Shown: positions 34,999 through 42,939 of the stretch, in pieces
How the letters are laid out: every line of letters begins with the position of its first letter
How positions within the stretch are numbered: the stretch's first letter is position 1
Assembly (NCBI GenBank): GCA_023488685.1
Contig: JAMDDR010000255.1
Coordinates: 1 to 42,939 of the forward strand
Direction: 5' to 3'
Source: Chloroflexota bacterium
GTDB taxonomy: Bacteria; Chloroflexota; Anaerolineae; J036; Brachytrichaceae
DNA length: 42,939 nt
Program-made: the position numbers and the translations under genes
Notes under the pieces: generated by a model
What the model was told of the DNA's origin: nothing
The model's database searches: none
What the model saw: the letters and a program-made list of their open reading frames with translations, nothing else

Positions 34999-35452
34999 GG
35001 TCGGCCACGGTGCCGTTCGTGGCGCGCACCAGGTCGCCGGGCGTGATCAGGATTTGCAAACCGCGCAGCCCGGCGCTGACGGCGACGTGCGGGTGTTGGC
35101 GTACCGATTGGTCGATGTAGATAGGATAGGCGCGTCGCCCGCCCAGTGGCGATACTCCTCCTTTCAAGAAACCGGTCAGGCGCATCAGTTCGCTCACGTC
35201 GACCATCTCGGCGCGTTTGTCGCCAGTGGCCTGGGCCAGCTTGCGCAGACTGAGGCTGTGTGGCCCAGGGATGATCGCCATCACCACTCCGCCCCGGTCG
35301 CCGCGCGCGATGAGGGTTTTCCAGACCTGTTCGGGCGGGAGGTTCATCTTCTGTGCCGCTTCGTCGGCGGTGAACTCGGTGGCCTCGAACTCGCGCAACT
35401 CGTAGGGAATCTTTGCTTTGTCGAGGATCTCAATGGCTTTGGTTCTCTTCAT
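34988..35452 (-). CDS. ybaK: Cys-tRNA(Pro)/Cys-tRNA(Cys) deacylase YbaK
   Basis: 154 residues from ATG 35452 (MKRTKAIEIL). The YbaK/EbsC fold is clear: ELREFEATEFTADEAAQKMN, VWKTLIARGD, LSLRKLAQATGDKRAEM, GFLKGGVSPLG and PIYIDQSV. It hydrolyses Cys-tRNA(Pro) mischarged by ProRS, in the cytosol. The in-frame start at 35473 would add seven residues with no support. The gene converges on the cyclase gene with an 11-base overlap and diverges from coaE. Confidence 0.93.
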   Translation of the reverse strand: MKRTKAIEILDKAKIPYELREFEATEFTADEAAQKMNLPPEQVWKTLIARGDRGGVVMAIIPGPHSLSLRKLAQATGDKRAEMVDVSELMRLTGFLKGGVSPLGGRRAYPIYIDQSVRQHPHVAVSAGLRGLQILITPGDLVRATNGTVADLIE

Positions 35453-35535
35453 ACCCCATAACGTTAAGCACATTGCGCGCGGATGTCAAATCTGGCTGGA
35501 CGTGCCCTGGGGATGATGGCACAATGGTGTGGCCT

Positions 35536-36138
35536 ATGCCTCCACGAATCTTAATCGGTCTTACCGGCAATATTGCGACGGGCAAGAGTGTCGTGGCGCG
35601 GATGTTGCACGACCTTGGCGCGTTTGTCATCGATGCCGACCAGATTTCGCGCGCGGTTGTGCGCACGGGCCAGCCCGCGCACGACGAGATCGCGCGCGTG
35701 TTCGGACCGGGTGTGTTGCAGCCTGATGGCGGGCTGGATCGCAAGGCGTTGGGACAGGTGGTCTTTGGCGACCCGCTGAAGCTCAAGCAACTTGAGGCCA
35801 TCGTGCACCCGGCCGTGCGCGCGGAGATGGCACTGCAGTTGGGCGCGTTGCCTGACGGCTCTGTCGCAGTGATTGAGGTGATCAAACTGTTTGAGAGCGG
35901 CTGGGCGGAGAAATGCGATCGGATCTGGGTTACCCACTGCCCCCCGGAGCAACAGGTTGAGCGGTTGATGCATTCGCGCGGCATGGCCGAAGCAGAGGCC
36001 GTCCAGCGCGTGGCGGCGCAGAATCCCCAGTCGGAAAAGCTGGCCCACGCCGATGTGGTCATCGACACCTCCGGCACCGTCGAACAGACGCGCGAGCAGG
36101 TGTTGCGGGCGTGGCAAGAACTGGTTGCTGGTCGCTAG
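35536..36138 (+). CDS. coaE: Dephospho-CoA kinase
   Basis: 200 residues. P-loop GLTGNIATGKSVV, IDADQISRAVV (substrate Asp), DPLKLKQLEAIVHPAVR and VIEVIKLFE (catalytic acidic residues). It phosphorylates the 3' hydroxyl of dephospho-CoA in the last step of CoA synthesis. The IKLFESGW stretch where most relatives have PLLFE is a small deviation. ATG 35536 is chosen for the classical N-terminus; no Shine-Dalgarno is seen. The stop is embedded in a 32-bp inverted repeat. Confidence 0.93.
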   Translation: MPPRILIGLTGNIATGKSVVARMLHDLGAFVIDADQISRAVVRTGQPAHDEIARVFGPGVLQPDGGLDRKALGQVVFGDPLKLKQLEAIVHPAVRAEMALQLGALPDGSVAVIEVIKLFESGWAEKCDRIWVTHCPPEQQVERLMHSRGMAEAEAVQRVAAQNPQSEKLAHADVVIDTSGTVEQTREQVLRAWQELVAGR

Positions 36139-36200
36139 TGGCTGGTTGTTGGTCATTGGTCCTTAGTTACCAGTTACTAGCGACCAGCCACCAGCGACCA
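36129..36200. repeat. 32-bp imperfect inverted repeat overlapping the coaE stop
   Basis: Arms 36129-36160 and 36169-36200 surround an 8-base loop; about 25 of 32 positions pair. Each arm is itself made of short variants of TGGTCGCTAGTGGCTGGT. It may end coaE transcription. It belongs with the other word-built inverted repeats in this window. Confidence 0.7.
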
Positions 36201-36203
36201 AAA

Positions 36204-36212
36204 TGCTACAAT
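36204..36212 (+). promoter_or_regulatory. Extended -10 promoter of the CPBP gene
   Basis: TGCTACAAT has the TGn extension joined to TACAAT, 10 bases before ATG 36223; no Shine-Dalgarno lies between, so the message may be nearly leaderless. Confidence 0.45.
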
Positions 36213-36222
36213 CACTCCCAAT

Positions 36223-37545
36223 ATGGATTCGTTGTCCCAACCGGAGCAGTCACGGCAAGACGCAGCGTCAAATAGCTCCTCTACCCCAGACCCGGCTCCC
36301 AGCGAACTTGATCCGTCTCCCGCCGCGATGTCCCTGCCGGCACTCCCCACTGCTCAAATGGCACAGCCGCCTGAAAGCGCGACGTTGGATCATGGGCCGG
36401 CGTTGCATTGGGCCGATTGGATCGTGCGATTGGCCCTGTGGGCGGCTATGGTCGTGACCTTTGCCCAGCAGTTGGGTGGTCAGTTAGCCGATAGTGAGGT
36501 GTTATTGCCGCTGCTGTTATTCGCAGCGCTCATGGCAGGCTATCTTTTGGCCAGTGTCGCACCGGTCGCGCGACGCATCCATCAATGGAGCGAAGCCGAG
36601 CCGTTGATGGCAGCGGTGATCCCCTTGTTTTTACTGTCACCGTATGTGCTCTATGGCCGTTTGGCAGGCACGTTTGAGGCATCGGACCTGTTGACGTCCG
36701 GTGTGCTGCTGTTCCTGCCGGCGGCGCTGGCGCTTATAAACACTGCATCATTGCGCCCCGCTGATATCTCACTCGGTTTGATCGCTGTGGCTATGCCACT
36801 GTTACTGCCACTGACACGAAACCAGCCCATCGAAAGTACGGATGCCATTCTGCGCCTGGTTGCCTTCCTGATGCCGGTTCTTCTGTTGTTGCTGACGACG
36901 CGCCAGCAGAAACAGCGCCTGAACTTTCTGTTCCTATGCGCGGTGCTGTCGCTATGGTACAGCGTCGAGTTCAATGCCTTCCCCGACTTTGTGTTACCCG
37001 GCCAGCTTGATGGCATGACCTACTTTCAACTGGCGGCGCTCCCTACCTTCCTCTACATCCTCACGGTGTCCGGCCGTTTCGGCGGTCTGGGGCTGTCGTT
37101 TACGCCATCGCCGCGCGGTCTCAGCATCGTCGCCAGCAACCTGGCGCTGTTTACCCTGATCGCCGTGCCGCTGGGTTTATTGACTCATTTCATCGTGCCA
37201 GGCTTTCAAGGGCTTCCGGTGGCAGATGTGCTGGCACGCGCCGTCACGATTTTCCTGTTTATCGCGTTGCCCGAAGAGATCCTTTTCCGCGGGACGCTCT
37301 TTCACTATCTGCGGGAGACGATGCGTTGGCCCGAAGCGGTGACGGTGGGCGTGTCGTCGTTGGTCTTTGGCGCGGCCCATCTGAACAATCCGCCCAATAT
37401 AGGCTGGTACTTTGTGCTGGCGGTCATCGCCGGTGTGTTTTACGCCCGCACCTACCTGGCTACTCGCAACGTCGGCGCTGCCGCCACGCTACACACCGCG
37501 GTCGATTGGGTGTGGGGGCTGATCTTCACCGGCGGTCTGCAGTGA
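36223..37545 (+). CDS. CPBP-family intramembrane metalloprotease
   Basis: 440 residues. A Ser/Pro/Ala-rich, unstructured cytoplasmic N-terminus (1-65) is followed by about 11 hydrophobic segments. The C-terminal Abi/CPBP domain has all motifs: EEILFRGTLF (EExxxR), SLVFGAAHLNNP (FxxxH) and LHTAVDWVWG (HxxxD). Members include Rce1-type CAAX proteases and bacteriocin-immunity proteins, so the substrate is open. Its last 57 bases overlap the convergent cca gene. Confidence 0.88.
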   Translation: MDSLSQPEQSRQDAASNSSSTPDPAPSELDPSPAAMSLPALPTAQMAQPPESATLDHGPALHWADWIVRLALWAAMVVTFAQQLGGQLADSEVLLPLLLFAALMAGYLLASVAPVARRIHQWSEAEPLMAAVIPLFLLSPYVLYGRLAGTFEASDLLTSGVLLFLPAALALINTASLRPADISLGLIAVAMPLLLPLTRNQPIESTDAILRLVAFLMPVLLLLLTTRQQKQRLNFLFLCAVLSLWYSVEFNAFPDFVLPGQLDGMTYFQLAALPTFLYILTVSGRFGGLGLSFTPSPRGLSIVASNLALFTLIAVPLGLLTHFIVPGFQGLPVADVLARAVTIFLFIALPEEILFRGTLFHYLRETMRWPEAVTVGVSSLVFGAAHLNNPPNIGWYFVLAVIAGVFYARTYLATRNVGAAATLHTAVDWVWGLIFTGGLQ

Positions 37546-39042
37546 CTGTGCCAGCGCCATGGCCTCTGCCGGTGAGCTAATCTCACCGACCATTTGCGCC
37601 TCGCGCACGGCGTTGAGAATCTGGCCGATGCGCGGGCCTTGTGGGATGCCAATCGCCAGAAGATCCTTGCCACCGATCAACGGCTTGGGCGCAACCGCAG
37701 GGCTGAACTGCTGATAATACCGCTCGATCAGCAGGGCAGCGATGGCTGAGCGTCGCCGTGCCTCCGCCAGTGGTGTCGCCGTGCCTGCTTTGCCCATGCC
37801 GTCGGCAATGCAAAACAACGCCACCTCGGGGGCGCACATGCCGGCATCGCGCATGAAACGGTAGATTGCGCGCGCCGTGGGACCGGTAGCATCACTCTCG
37901 CGCGACATTTGATTGGGACGCATGTGGTAGCGCACGGTGGTGCGCACCTGTTCCACCTCGTCGCTGCTGAGTTTGAGGGTGTTGGCGCGCACGGCCGCCA
38001 TATCGGCGCCGGCTTCCTCGTGCCCATAAAAATGGATCCGGCCATCAGCGCCGATGCTGCGAGTGGCTGGTTTGGCTGTGTCGTGGAGCAGTGTGGCCAA
38101 GCGCAGCAGCGCCGCGCGCGATCGTTCGTTGGTCGTGACAGCGCTCAACTGTGCCGTGAGTGCGTCACGGTGCGATGCGCTCACGCGCAAGCCTTGCAGC
38201 CAGGCGGGGAATTCTCCGTGGTCTGTCTGAAATTCGCCTGGCTTGGGCTCCCGCAGGTTTTTGAGAATCTCATCCAGGTACTCCATCACCACGAATGTGT
38301 GCTCCAACACGGCGAAGCGGTGTGGTTGCGATTGCTCGCAGTTGCGCATCGGCTCAACTTCCGGCACGATTTGGCTGAGCAAACCCAATGTGTCCAACTG
38401 GCGCACAGCTCGTGTTGCAGCCGGATGCGCCAGTGTCTTCATCAATTCGTCACGAACCCGTTCCGGGCTGGGCTGTCCAAGTTGCGAAGCGGCTGCGCGC
38501 ACGGCTGTGATGGTCGCCGGCTCGATGCTCCCGCTCAGCGTGAGCGCGAGCCGCACAGCGCGCAACGCCCGCACCGGGTCGTCGTCGATGGCGTGGGGTG
38601 TGACCTGGCGGATGATGCGGCCGGGGAGGTCCGCCTGGCCACCGGTTGGGTCAAGCATGCGGCCGGTGGTCAGGTCGAGTCCGATGGCGTTGACGCTGAA
38701 GTCGCGTCCGAATAGATCCTCGTCCCAGGTGCTGCCGCGGCAGAGGGCAAAATCGAGGTGCAACGCATCGGCCTGATTCGCAGGGGAGGCATGGCCCGTC
38801 GTGGTGATCACGCGTGCCGTACCTCGCTCGGCGTCCATGATGTAGAAGGCGGCGTCCAATTGGTTCGCCACCGCGCGCGCCAGCGCGACGGCATTGCCCT
38901 GTACCGCGAAGTCAAAATCATGTATGGGCCGATTGAGCAGCGCATCGCGTATGGCGCCCCCCACCAGGAGCACCGGCGTCTTGCGCGCTTGCGCGATTTC
39001 GCGCACAACCCGGATGAGGGGCAGGTCTAGGAAGTTGAGCAT
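37489..39042 (-). CDS. cca: CCA tRNA nucleotidyltransferase / poly(A) polymerase family with HD domain
   Basis: 517 residues. The nucleotidyltransferase head has LLVGGAIRDALLNRP and the DxD pair in HDFDFAV; GRDFSVNAIGLDL and DDPVRALRAVRLAL are the neck motifs. HD-type residues occur in LLHDTAKPATRS with His in YGHEEAGADM and VRYHMRP. It adds CCA to tRNA 3' ends, or poly(A) in some relatives, and may have 2',3'-phosphodiesterase activity through HD. Its C-terminal tail reads across the CPBP gene end by 57 bases. The next minus-strand gene upstream is yggS, separated by a strong terminator. Confidence 0.92.
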   Translation of the reverse strand: MLNFLDLPLIRVVREIAQARKTPVLLVGGAIRDALLNRPIHDFDFAVQGNAVALARAVANQLDAAFYIMDAERGTARVITTTGHASPANQADALHLDFALCRGSTWDEDLFGRDFSVNAIGLDLTTGRMLDPTGGQADLPGRIIRQVTPHAIDDDPVRALRAVRLALTLSGSIEPATITAVRAAASQLGQPSPERVRDELMKTLAHPAATRAVRQLDTLGLLSQIVPEVEPMRNCEQSQPHRFAVLEHTFVVMEYLDEILKNLREPKPGEFQTDHGEFPAWLQGLRVSASHRDALTAQLSAVTTNERSRAALLRLATLLHDTAKPATRSIGADGRIHFYGHEEAGADMAAVRANTLKLSSDEVEQVRTTVRYHMRPNQMSRESDATGPTARAIYRFMRDAGMCAPEVALFCIADGMGKAGTATPLAEARRRSAIAALLIERYYQQFSPAVAPKPLIGGKDLLAIGIPQGPRIGQILNAVREAQMVGEISSPAEAMALAQSLQTAGEDQPPHPIDRGV

Positions 39043-39066
39043 GTTCGTGTGTGAAGTGTCATGTGT

Positions 39067-39111
39067 AAAACGTAAAGCGTAAAGAGGATTGCGTTTTACG
39101 CTTTACGTTTT
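39067..39111. terminator. Perfect 17-bp hairpin terminator after yggS
   Basis: AAAACGTAAAGCGTAAA (39067-39083) pairs perfectly with 39095-39111, 11-base loop, with T-rich feet on both strands. It begins inside the yggS stop codon. The arm is an internal repeat of (C)GTAAA(A/G)CGTAAA. Confidence 0.85.
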
Positions 39112-39946
39112 ATTCGTACGTCCGTTCGCCAAAGATCGCCCGGCCGATGCGCACCAGGGTCGCGCCTTCGGCGACGGCAGCTTCAAAGTCGTCCGTCATG
39201 CCCATCGACAGATGTTCCCACGCAACGGCAGGGAAGCGTTCGCGCAGGCGGCCCCGCAGCAGACGCAGGCTGGCGAAGAACGGGCGAGCCTGCTCCGGGG
39301 TCTGGACGATGGGCGCCATGGTCATCAGGCCGCGCACGCTCACGTGCGGCAACGCAATGATCTGTTCCACCTCGCGCGTGAAGGCCTCAAAGACTGCCGG
39401 TTCGTGTTCCCAATCGCTTATGTTGAACCCGCTCTTGGCGGCTTCGCCGCTGATGTTGCATTCGAGCAGGATGGGTTGGGGTTGGCGGCCCAGAGTACTG
39501 GGCTGGTGGCCCAGAGTACTGGGGGAGATTGGGGATTGGACGGGCAGTGCGGCGATGCGGTTGTTGATGGTGGTCGCCAGTTTGAGCGTATCCACGGAGT
39601 GGATGAGCGCGAACCGCCCGACGGCCTGCCCGACAGCCTCTTTCACCTTGCGAGATTGCAAGTGGCCGATCAGGTGCCAATGAATTTCTGCGCCCTGGGC
39701 GCCAATCTCTGCCATCTTCGGCAGCGCTTCCTCCACCCGGTTCTCGCCAAAATCGCGCTGACCAGCGCCGAGCGCGGCGAGCACCGCCGCAGCGGGAAAG
39801 GTTTTGGATACTGCGACAAGCGTGATGTCTGACGGCGTGCGACCGGCGCGCAGTGCGGCTGCGGCGATGCGCCCCTGCACCTGCTCCAGCGCTTGCCGGA
39901 TATTGTCTACCATGTTGCCACTGAACGTGGTTTGTGTTTCGTCCAT
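39110..39946 (-). CDS. yggS: YggS/PLPBP-type pyridoxal phosphate homeostasis protein
   Basis: 278 residues from ATG 39946. The alanine-racemase-N barrel has its PLP Lys in LVAVSKTFPA, then FGENRVEEALPKM, WHLIGHLQSRKVK and LSMGMTDDFEAAVAEGATLVRIG. It binds PLP and stabilises its pool. An extra 15-20 residue stretch (PISPSTLGHQPSTLGRQPQP) sits between IAALPVQS and ILLECNISGEAAKSGF, where relatives pass directly; it is encoded by a 21-bp tandem repeat and looks like a spread intergenic repeat. Barrel activity is probably kept as the insert lies in a surface loop. Upstream in-frame sequence is antisense to the DoxX gene and not coding. Confidence 0.92.
   Translation of the reverse strand: MDETQTTFSGNMVDNIRQALEQVQGRIAAAALRAGRTPSDITLVAVSKTFPAAAVLAALGAGQRDFGENRVEEALPKMAEIGAQGAEIHWHLIGHLQSRKVKEAVGQAVGRFALIHSVDTLKLATTINNRIAALPVQSPISPSTLGHQPSTLGRQPQPILLECNISGEAAKSGFNISDWEHEPAVFEAFTREVEQIIALPHVSVRGLMTMAPIVQTPEQARPFFASLRLLRGRLRERFPAVAWEHLSMGMTDDFEAAVAEGATLVRIGRAIFGERTYE
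39487..39523 (-). repeat. 21-bp tandem repeat inside yggS
   Basis: GGCCCAGAGTACTGGG occurs at 39487-39502 and 39508-39523, 21 bases apart, encoding STLGHQP/STLGRQP. The near-palindromic word keeps the frame. Confidence 0.8.
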
Positions 39947-40064
39947 AGACGTTGATTGTAAGACTTTGGTCTGAAGGATGCGCACACGTAGAGCCGATCT
40001 ACTTGCGACGCCCGCCCCTACCGGCGCGCGCGTGATTTCCGTATAGTCATGGCCAGTTAAACAG

Positions 40065-40097
40065 TTCGATAAACCAATACATTGATCGAAGATCGAA
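40065..40097. promoter_or_regulatory. Repeated ATCGAA / TTCGAT half-sites before the DoxX gene
   Basis: TTCGAT (40065) and two copies of ATCGAA (40085 and 40092) lie within 33 bases just ahead of the Shine-Dalgarno. They could be an operator or RNA structure. Spacing is not regular, so the call is weak. Confidence 0.25.
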
Positions 40098-40114
40098 ATC
40101 AAGGAGAAGATCAG

Positions 40115-40723
40115 ATGCAAAGCGTAAAGAATCCAACCACCTTCGGTGGGCGTGTGATCGAAGATCCCAAGATCGCCAAGTTCCTGTTCTCGGATGTGCG
40201 CATGGGCTGGGTGTGGCTGCTGGTGCGCGTCTGGCTGGGCTACCAGTGGATCGAGGCCGGCCTGCATAAGGTCACCGACCCTGCCTGGGTCTCCACCGGC
40301 GCCGCCCTCAAAGGCTTCTGGACCAAAGCCGTCACGATCCCCGAAACCGGCAGAGCCCCCATCGCCTTCGACTGGTATCGTGATTTTCTTAATTTCCTGC
40401 TCTCCAACCAGGCCTACACCTGGTTCGGCAAGCTGATCGCCTTCGGCGAACTGCTGGTGGGCATCGGGCTGGTGGTGGGTGCATTCGTGGGCATCGCGGC
40501 CTTCTTCGGCGCGCTCATGAACTGGAGCTTCATCATGGCCGGCGCGGCCAGCACGAACGGGCTGCTGTTGGTGGCGGCGGTGGCGCTGATCCTGGCCTGG
40601 AAAGTAGCGGGCTACATCGGTGCTGACTACTTCCTCCTGCGCAAGCTCGGTGTGCCCTGGAAGACTGAAGTGAAGACGGAACCGGTACCAGCGCCGACAT
40701 TGTCGCCGAAAGCCGGAAGGTAA
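40115..40723 (+). CDS. DoxX-family membrane protein
   Basis: 202 residues from ATG 40115, with AAGGAG 8 bases upstream. Four hydrophobic segments (VWLLVRVWLGYQWIEAGLHK first, then YTWFGKLIAFGELLVGIGLVVG, FVGIAAFFGALMNWSFIMAG, and LLLVAAVALILAWKVAGYIG) match the DoxX/thiosulfate:quinone-oxidoreductase subunit fold. The loop TDPAWVSTGAALKGFW is typical of actinobacterial and Chloroflexota members. No DoxA/DoxD partner is nearby, so respiration is only a possibility. A bidirectional terminator follows. Confidence 0.82.
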   Translation: MQSVKNPTTFGGRVIEDPKIAKFLFSDVRMGWVWLLVRVWLGYQWIEAGLHKVTDPAWVSTGAALKGFWTKAVTIPETGRAPIAFDWYRDFLNFLLSNQAYTWFGKLIAFGELLVGIGLVVGAFVGIAAFFGALMNWSFIMAGAASTNGLLLVAAVALILAWKVAGYIGADYFLLRKLGVPWKTEVKTEPVPAPTLSPKAGR

Positions 40724-40756
40724 GTGGCGACTTCCGGAACGGGTTTCCTCCTTTAC

Positions 40757-40797
40757 AAAACGAACACCCCGCTCAACTTGAGCGGGGTGTTCGTTTT
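40757..40797. terminator. Bidirectional intrinsic terminator, 18-bp stem
   Basis: AAAACGAACACCCCGCTC (40757-40774) pairs perfectly with 40780-40797 around AACTT, with T-runs on both strands. It lies between the convergent DoxX and kinase genes. Confidence 0.92.
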
Positions 40798-40830
40798 TCG
40801 CTATCCCCAATGCGGGCAAAACCGGCGCGG

Positions 40831-41808
40831 TTAACCCTTGATGCTTTGCAGGATCTCGGCGCAGGCAAGCACGTCATCCCAGCCGCGCCCATGGTCCTCC
40901 CACGTCCAAAAAGCGGCCAGCACCAGCCGCACCACACTCCAGGCGGCCAGCCGCGCCCGGTCGATGTCCAGCGCCCCGGCAAGCTGATCGACACATTGGA
41001 TGGTGATGCGGCGGGCCGCCCCGGCGTCGAACGGTTCAGGCAGCCTGTTCATGATCCAGGGGCCGGCTTCGCACGCCGGTTCGCCCACCACGCCGAACGG
41101 GTCGACGGCCAGCCACGGGTCGCGCTCGGCGGCGAGAATGTTGTAGTGGTGCAGGTCGCCGTGCAGAAGGACGTGTGCGGCCGGTGCAGCCGCCAGTTCT
41201 CGATAGATTGCCACTGCGCGGTCGATCCAGCTTGCCAGTACCGTGTGCGAGGTGGAGCTGGTGAGCGCGGGCGCGCATTCGACCATGTGTTGTAACCAAC
41301 CGGCCACTGTGGGAAAGTCGTATGTAAACGGCGCTGGGAGCCACAATTTGCGCATGATCCCGGCGGCGATGGCAGTGGCCTGTTCGTCGTCGGCGATGTC
41401 GCATAGCAGTGTGCCCGGGCGGAGTTGTTCCAGGAGCAGCGCGCCGCGCGGGATATCTGCGCCGAGAAGCCGGGTGATCCCGCACCCGTCATAGAGCCGT
41501 AACACCTCGGCCTCACTGCGAAATTCGCGATCGGGAAAACGGATTTTCAATACCATGGCGGCACCATCCGCGCGGACGGCGGGGGCCACGTAATTGATGG
41601 ATGGATACGCGAACGGTGCATCAAGGTGGAGCGACCACTGCTGCGCGCATTCGGCGATGAGGGCGGGCAAGCTGCTCAACCATGCGGCCCCGGCTGCGCC
41701 GCGCACTGTGGTGTTGGCCTCGATCAGGTGTTCAACGAATGTGGAACGAATAAACGAATCCGTGTCATGGCCTTCAACATGGCCGAATTTTGGCGATAAT
41801 GAACTCAT
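40831..41808 (-). CDS. APH(6)/hydroxyurea-kinase family phosphotransferase
   Basis: 325 residues. The aminoglycoside-kinase fold shows in VLLHGDLHHYNILAA (catalytic Asp with Asn) and LAVDPFGVVGEPACEAGPW (DFG-like and family signature of APH(6) streptomycin kinases). MVLKIRFPDREFRSEAEVLRLY carries the ATP Lys and Glu. Environmental members often have unknown natural substrates, so resistance cannot be claimed. The first ~30 residues (HDTDSFIRSTFVEH) are encoded by an ACGAATAAACGAAT repeat also seen downstream, hence the N-terminus may have grown by repeat insertion or the true start lies later. Confidence 0.8.
   Translation of the reverse strand: MSSLSPKFGHVEGHDTDSFIRSTFVEHLIEANTTVRGAAGAAWLSSLPALIAECAQQWSLHLDAPFAYPSINYVAPAVRADGAAMVLKIRFPDREFRSEAEVLRLYDGCGITRLLGADIPRGALLLEQLRPGTLLCDIADDEQATAIAAGIMRKLWLPAPFTYDFPTVAGWLQHMVECAPALTSSTSHTVLASWIDRAVAIYRELAAAPAAHVLLHGDLHHYNILAAERDPWLAVDPFGVVGEPACEAGPWIMNRLPEPFDAGAARRITIQCVDQLAGALDIDRARLAAWSVVRLVLAAFWTWEDHGRGWDDVLACAEILQSIKG
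41746..41759. repeat. ACGAATAAACGAAT repeat (copy 1), inside the kinase gene
   Basis: Identical 14-base word recurs at 42027-42040 and, inverted, at 42054-42067. Here it encodes part of the kinase N-terminus. Confidence 0.75.
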
Positions 41809-41853
41809 TGTTCATCCCTGTTGCTGTTCATTTTGTCCGACTGGAGCATCACA

Positions 41854-42042
41854 ATGAAACTCGTGGACGATGGGCATGGCGACTTAACATACCGCATTAT
41901 CGGCGCATGCATGGCTGTTCACAATGTGGCTCTGCTCGTTAACTTTGGCCGGTCACGTCTGGAATGGAAACGTGTGTTCCCGCCTAAAAAACTACTGGAT
42001 CATCGCCGAAAGAAGTGGGGGAGACAACGAATAAACGAATGA
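41854..42042 (+). pseudogene. GxxExxY protein, internally deleted
   Basis: 62 codons. The N-terminus MKLVDDGHGDLTYRIIGACMAVHN is that of the GxxExxY family (usual length about 125 residues), and VALLVNFGRSRLEWKRVFP is its C-terminus. The two join directly: the middle, including the G-x-x-E-x-x-Y motif and the PD-(D/E)xK-like core (about 60-70 residues), is missing without a frameshift. It is therefore a clean in-frame deletion and almost surely not functional as the family is known. It diverges from the kinase gene by 45 bases. Confidence 0.75.
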
Positions 42043-42068
42043 GCATATCGCCCATTCGTTTATTCGTT
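42026..42068. terminator. 16-bp inverted repeat between GxxExxY remnant and rpoB
   Basis: AACGAATAAACGAATG (42026-42041) is complementary to CATTCGTTTATTCGTT (42053-42068), 11-base loop. It follows the rpoB stop by 18 bases on the minus strand and could terminate it. The arm is itself a near-tandem repeat of ACGAAT(A)A. Confidence 0.7.
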
Positions 42069-42086
42069 CCTATTCGTTGACAAATG

Positions 42087-42939
<853 letters not shown>

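Noticed and set aside
36129..36200. CRISPR-like or attC-like repeat
   Set aside because: Only one inverted pair of arms, no regularly spaced repeats and no cas or integrase gene nearby.
37909..38715. Plus-strand frame of 268 codons opposite cca
   Set aside because: Shadow of the cca gene, no motifs.
39947..40819. Long minus-strand open frame running on upstream of yggS for about 290 codons
   Set aside because: It is antisense to the well-supported DoxX gene and its terminator, and the YggS family starts near MDETQ/MVDNIRQAL.
40831..41808. Streptomycin resistance gene
   Set aside because: Family match to APH(6) is real, but environmental members often act on other substrates and no mobile element or resistance context is present.

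Overview
The window is about 43 kb of dense, GC-rich bacterial chromosome. I infer a Chloroflexota organism of the Anaerolineae/Caldilineae type. The evidence is a mevalonate-type diphosphomevalonate decarboxylase, several MoxR/DUF58/DUF4129 clusters, a DUF5939-type cyclase, and secreted proteins carrying the short F/Y-[IL]-P-x-V motif I associate from memory with extracellular Chloroflexota proteins. This is an inference, since the window holds no rRNA gene. I see no tRNA, rRNA, CRISPR array or intact transposon.

Layout: (1) 1-512, the end of an MntA-like nucleotidyltransferase and a frameshifted HepT partner, i.e. a decayed toxin-antitoxin locus, followed by a DinB-like protein. (2) 1204-6641, an OmpR-type response regulator and histidine kinase, then two tandem 11-bp direct repeats and a MoxR AAA+ / DUF58 / BatA-like VWA operon whose first gene overlaps a 34-codon leader ORF with a perfect Shine-Dalgarno. 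(3) 6866-11647, a PLP aminotransferase facing a serA / DJ-1-like / M24 peptidase run across a 19-bp-stem terminator. (4) 11812-15143, a tyrosine recombinase, ECF sigma factor and zinc anti-sigma factor, then an ECF-type promoter, a strong hairpin plus intrinsic terminator (candidate small RNA or attenuator), a double-thioredoxin-fold oxidoreductase and an OsmC protein. This looks like a thiol-stress module. (5) 15115-24374 (minus strand), a large lipoprotein glycosidase, a second MoxR cluster (DUF4129, membrane protein, MoxR, DUF58, membrane protein) with an excellent leaderless promoter, and a secreted DNRLRE/carbohydrate-binding protein. (6) 24728-31062, a YceI lipoprotein, Nudix hydrolase, mvaD, a hydantoinase A protein, a GT-C glycosyltransferase, and a remnant of a second hydantoinase gene. 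(7) 31152-39946, a Tat-exported DUF362 protein, a membrane-anchored FN3-like protein, an SRPBCC/zinc-ribbon/cyclase protein, ybaK, coaE, a CPBP protease, cca and yggS. (8) 40115-42939, a DoxX protein, an APH(6)-type kinase, an internally deleted GxxExxY gene, and the 3' end of rpoB, which is not followed by rpoC.

The main regulatory stories are: the two-component system probably controls the adjacent MoxR/VWA operon; the ECF/anti-sigma pair probably controls the downstream redox operon and perhaps a small RNA; and several genes carry a near-consensus -10 box 7-10 bases before an ATG, suggesting leaderless mRNAs. Intergenic spaces repeatedly hold long inverted repeats built from short internally repetitive words, some of which have spread into coding sequence.
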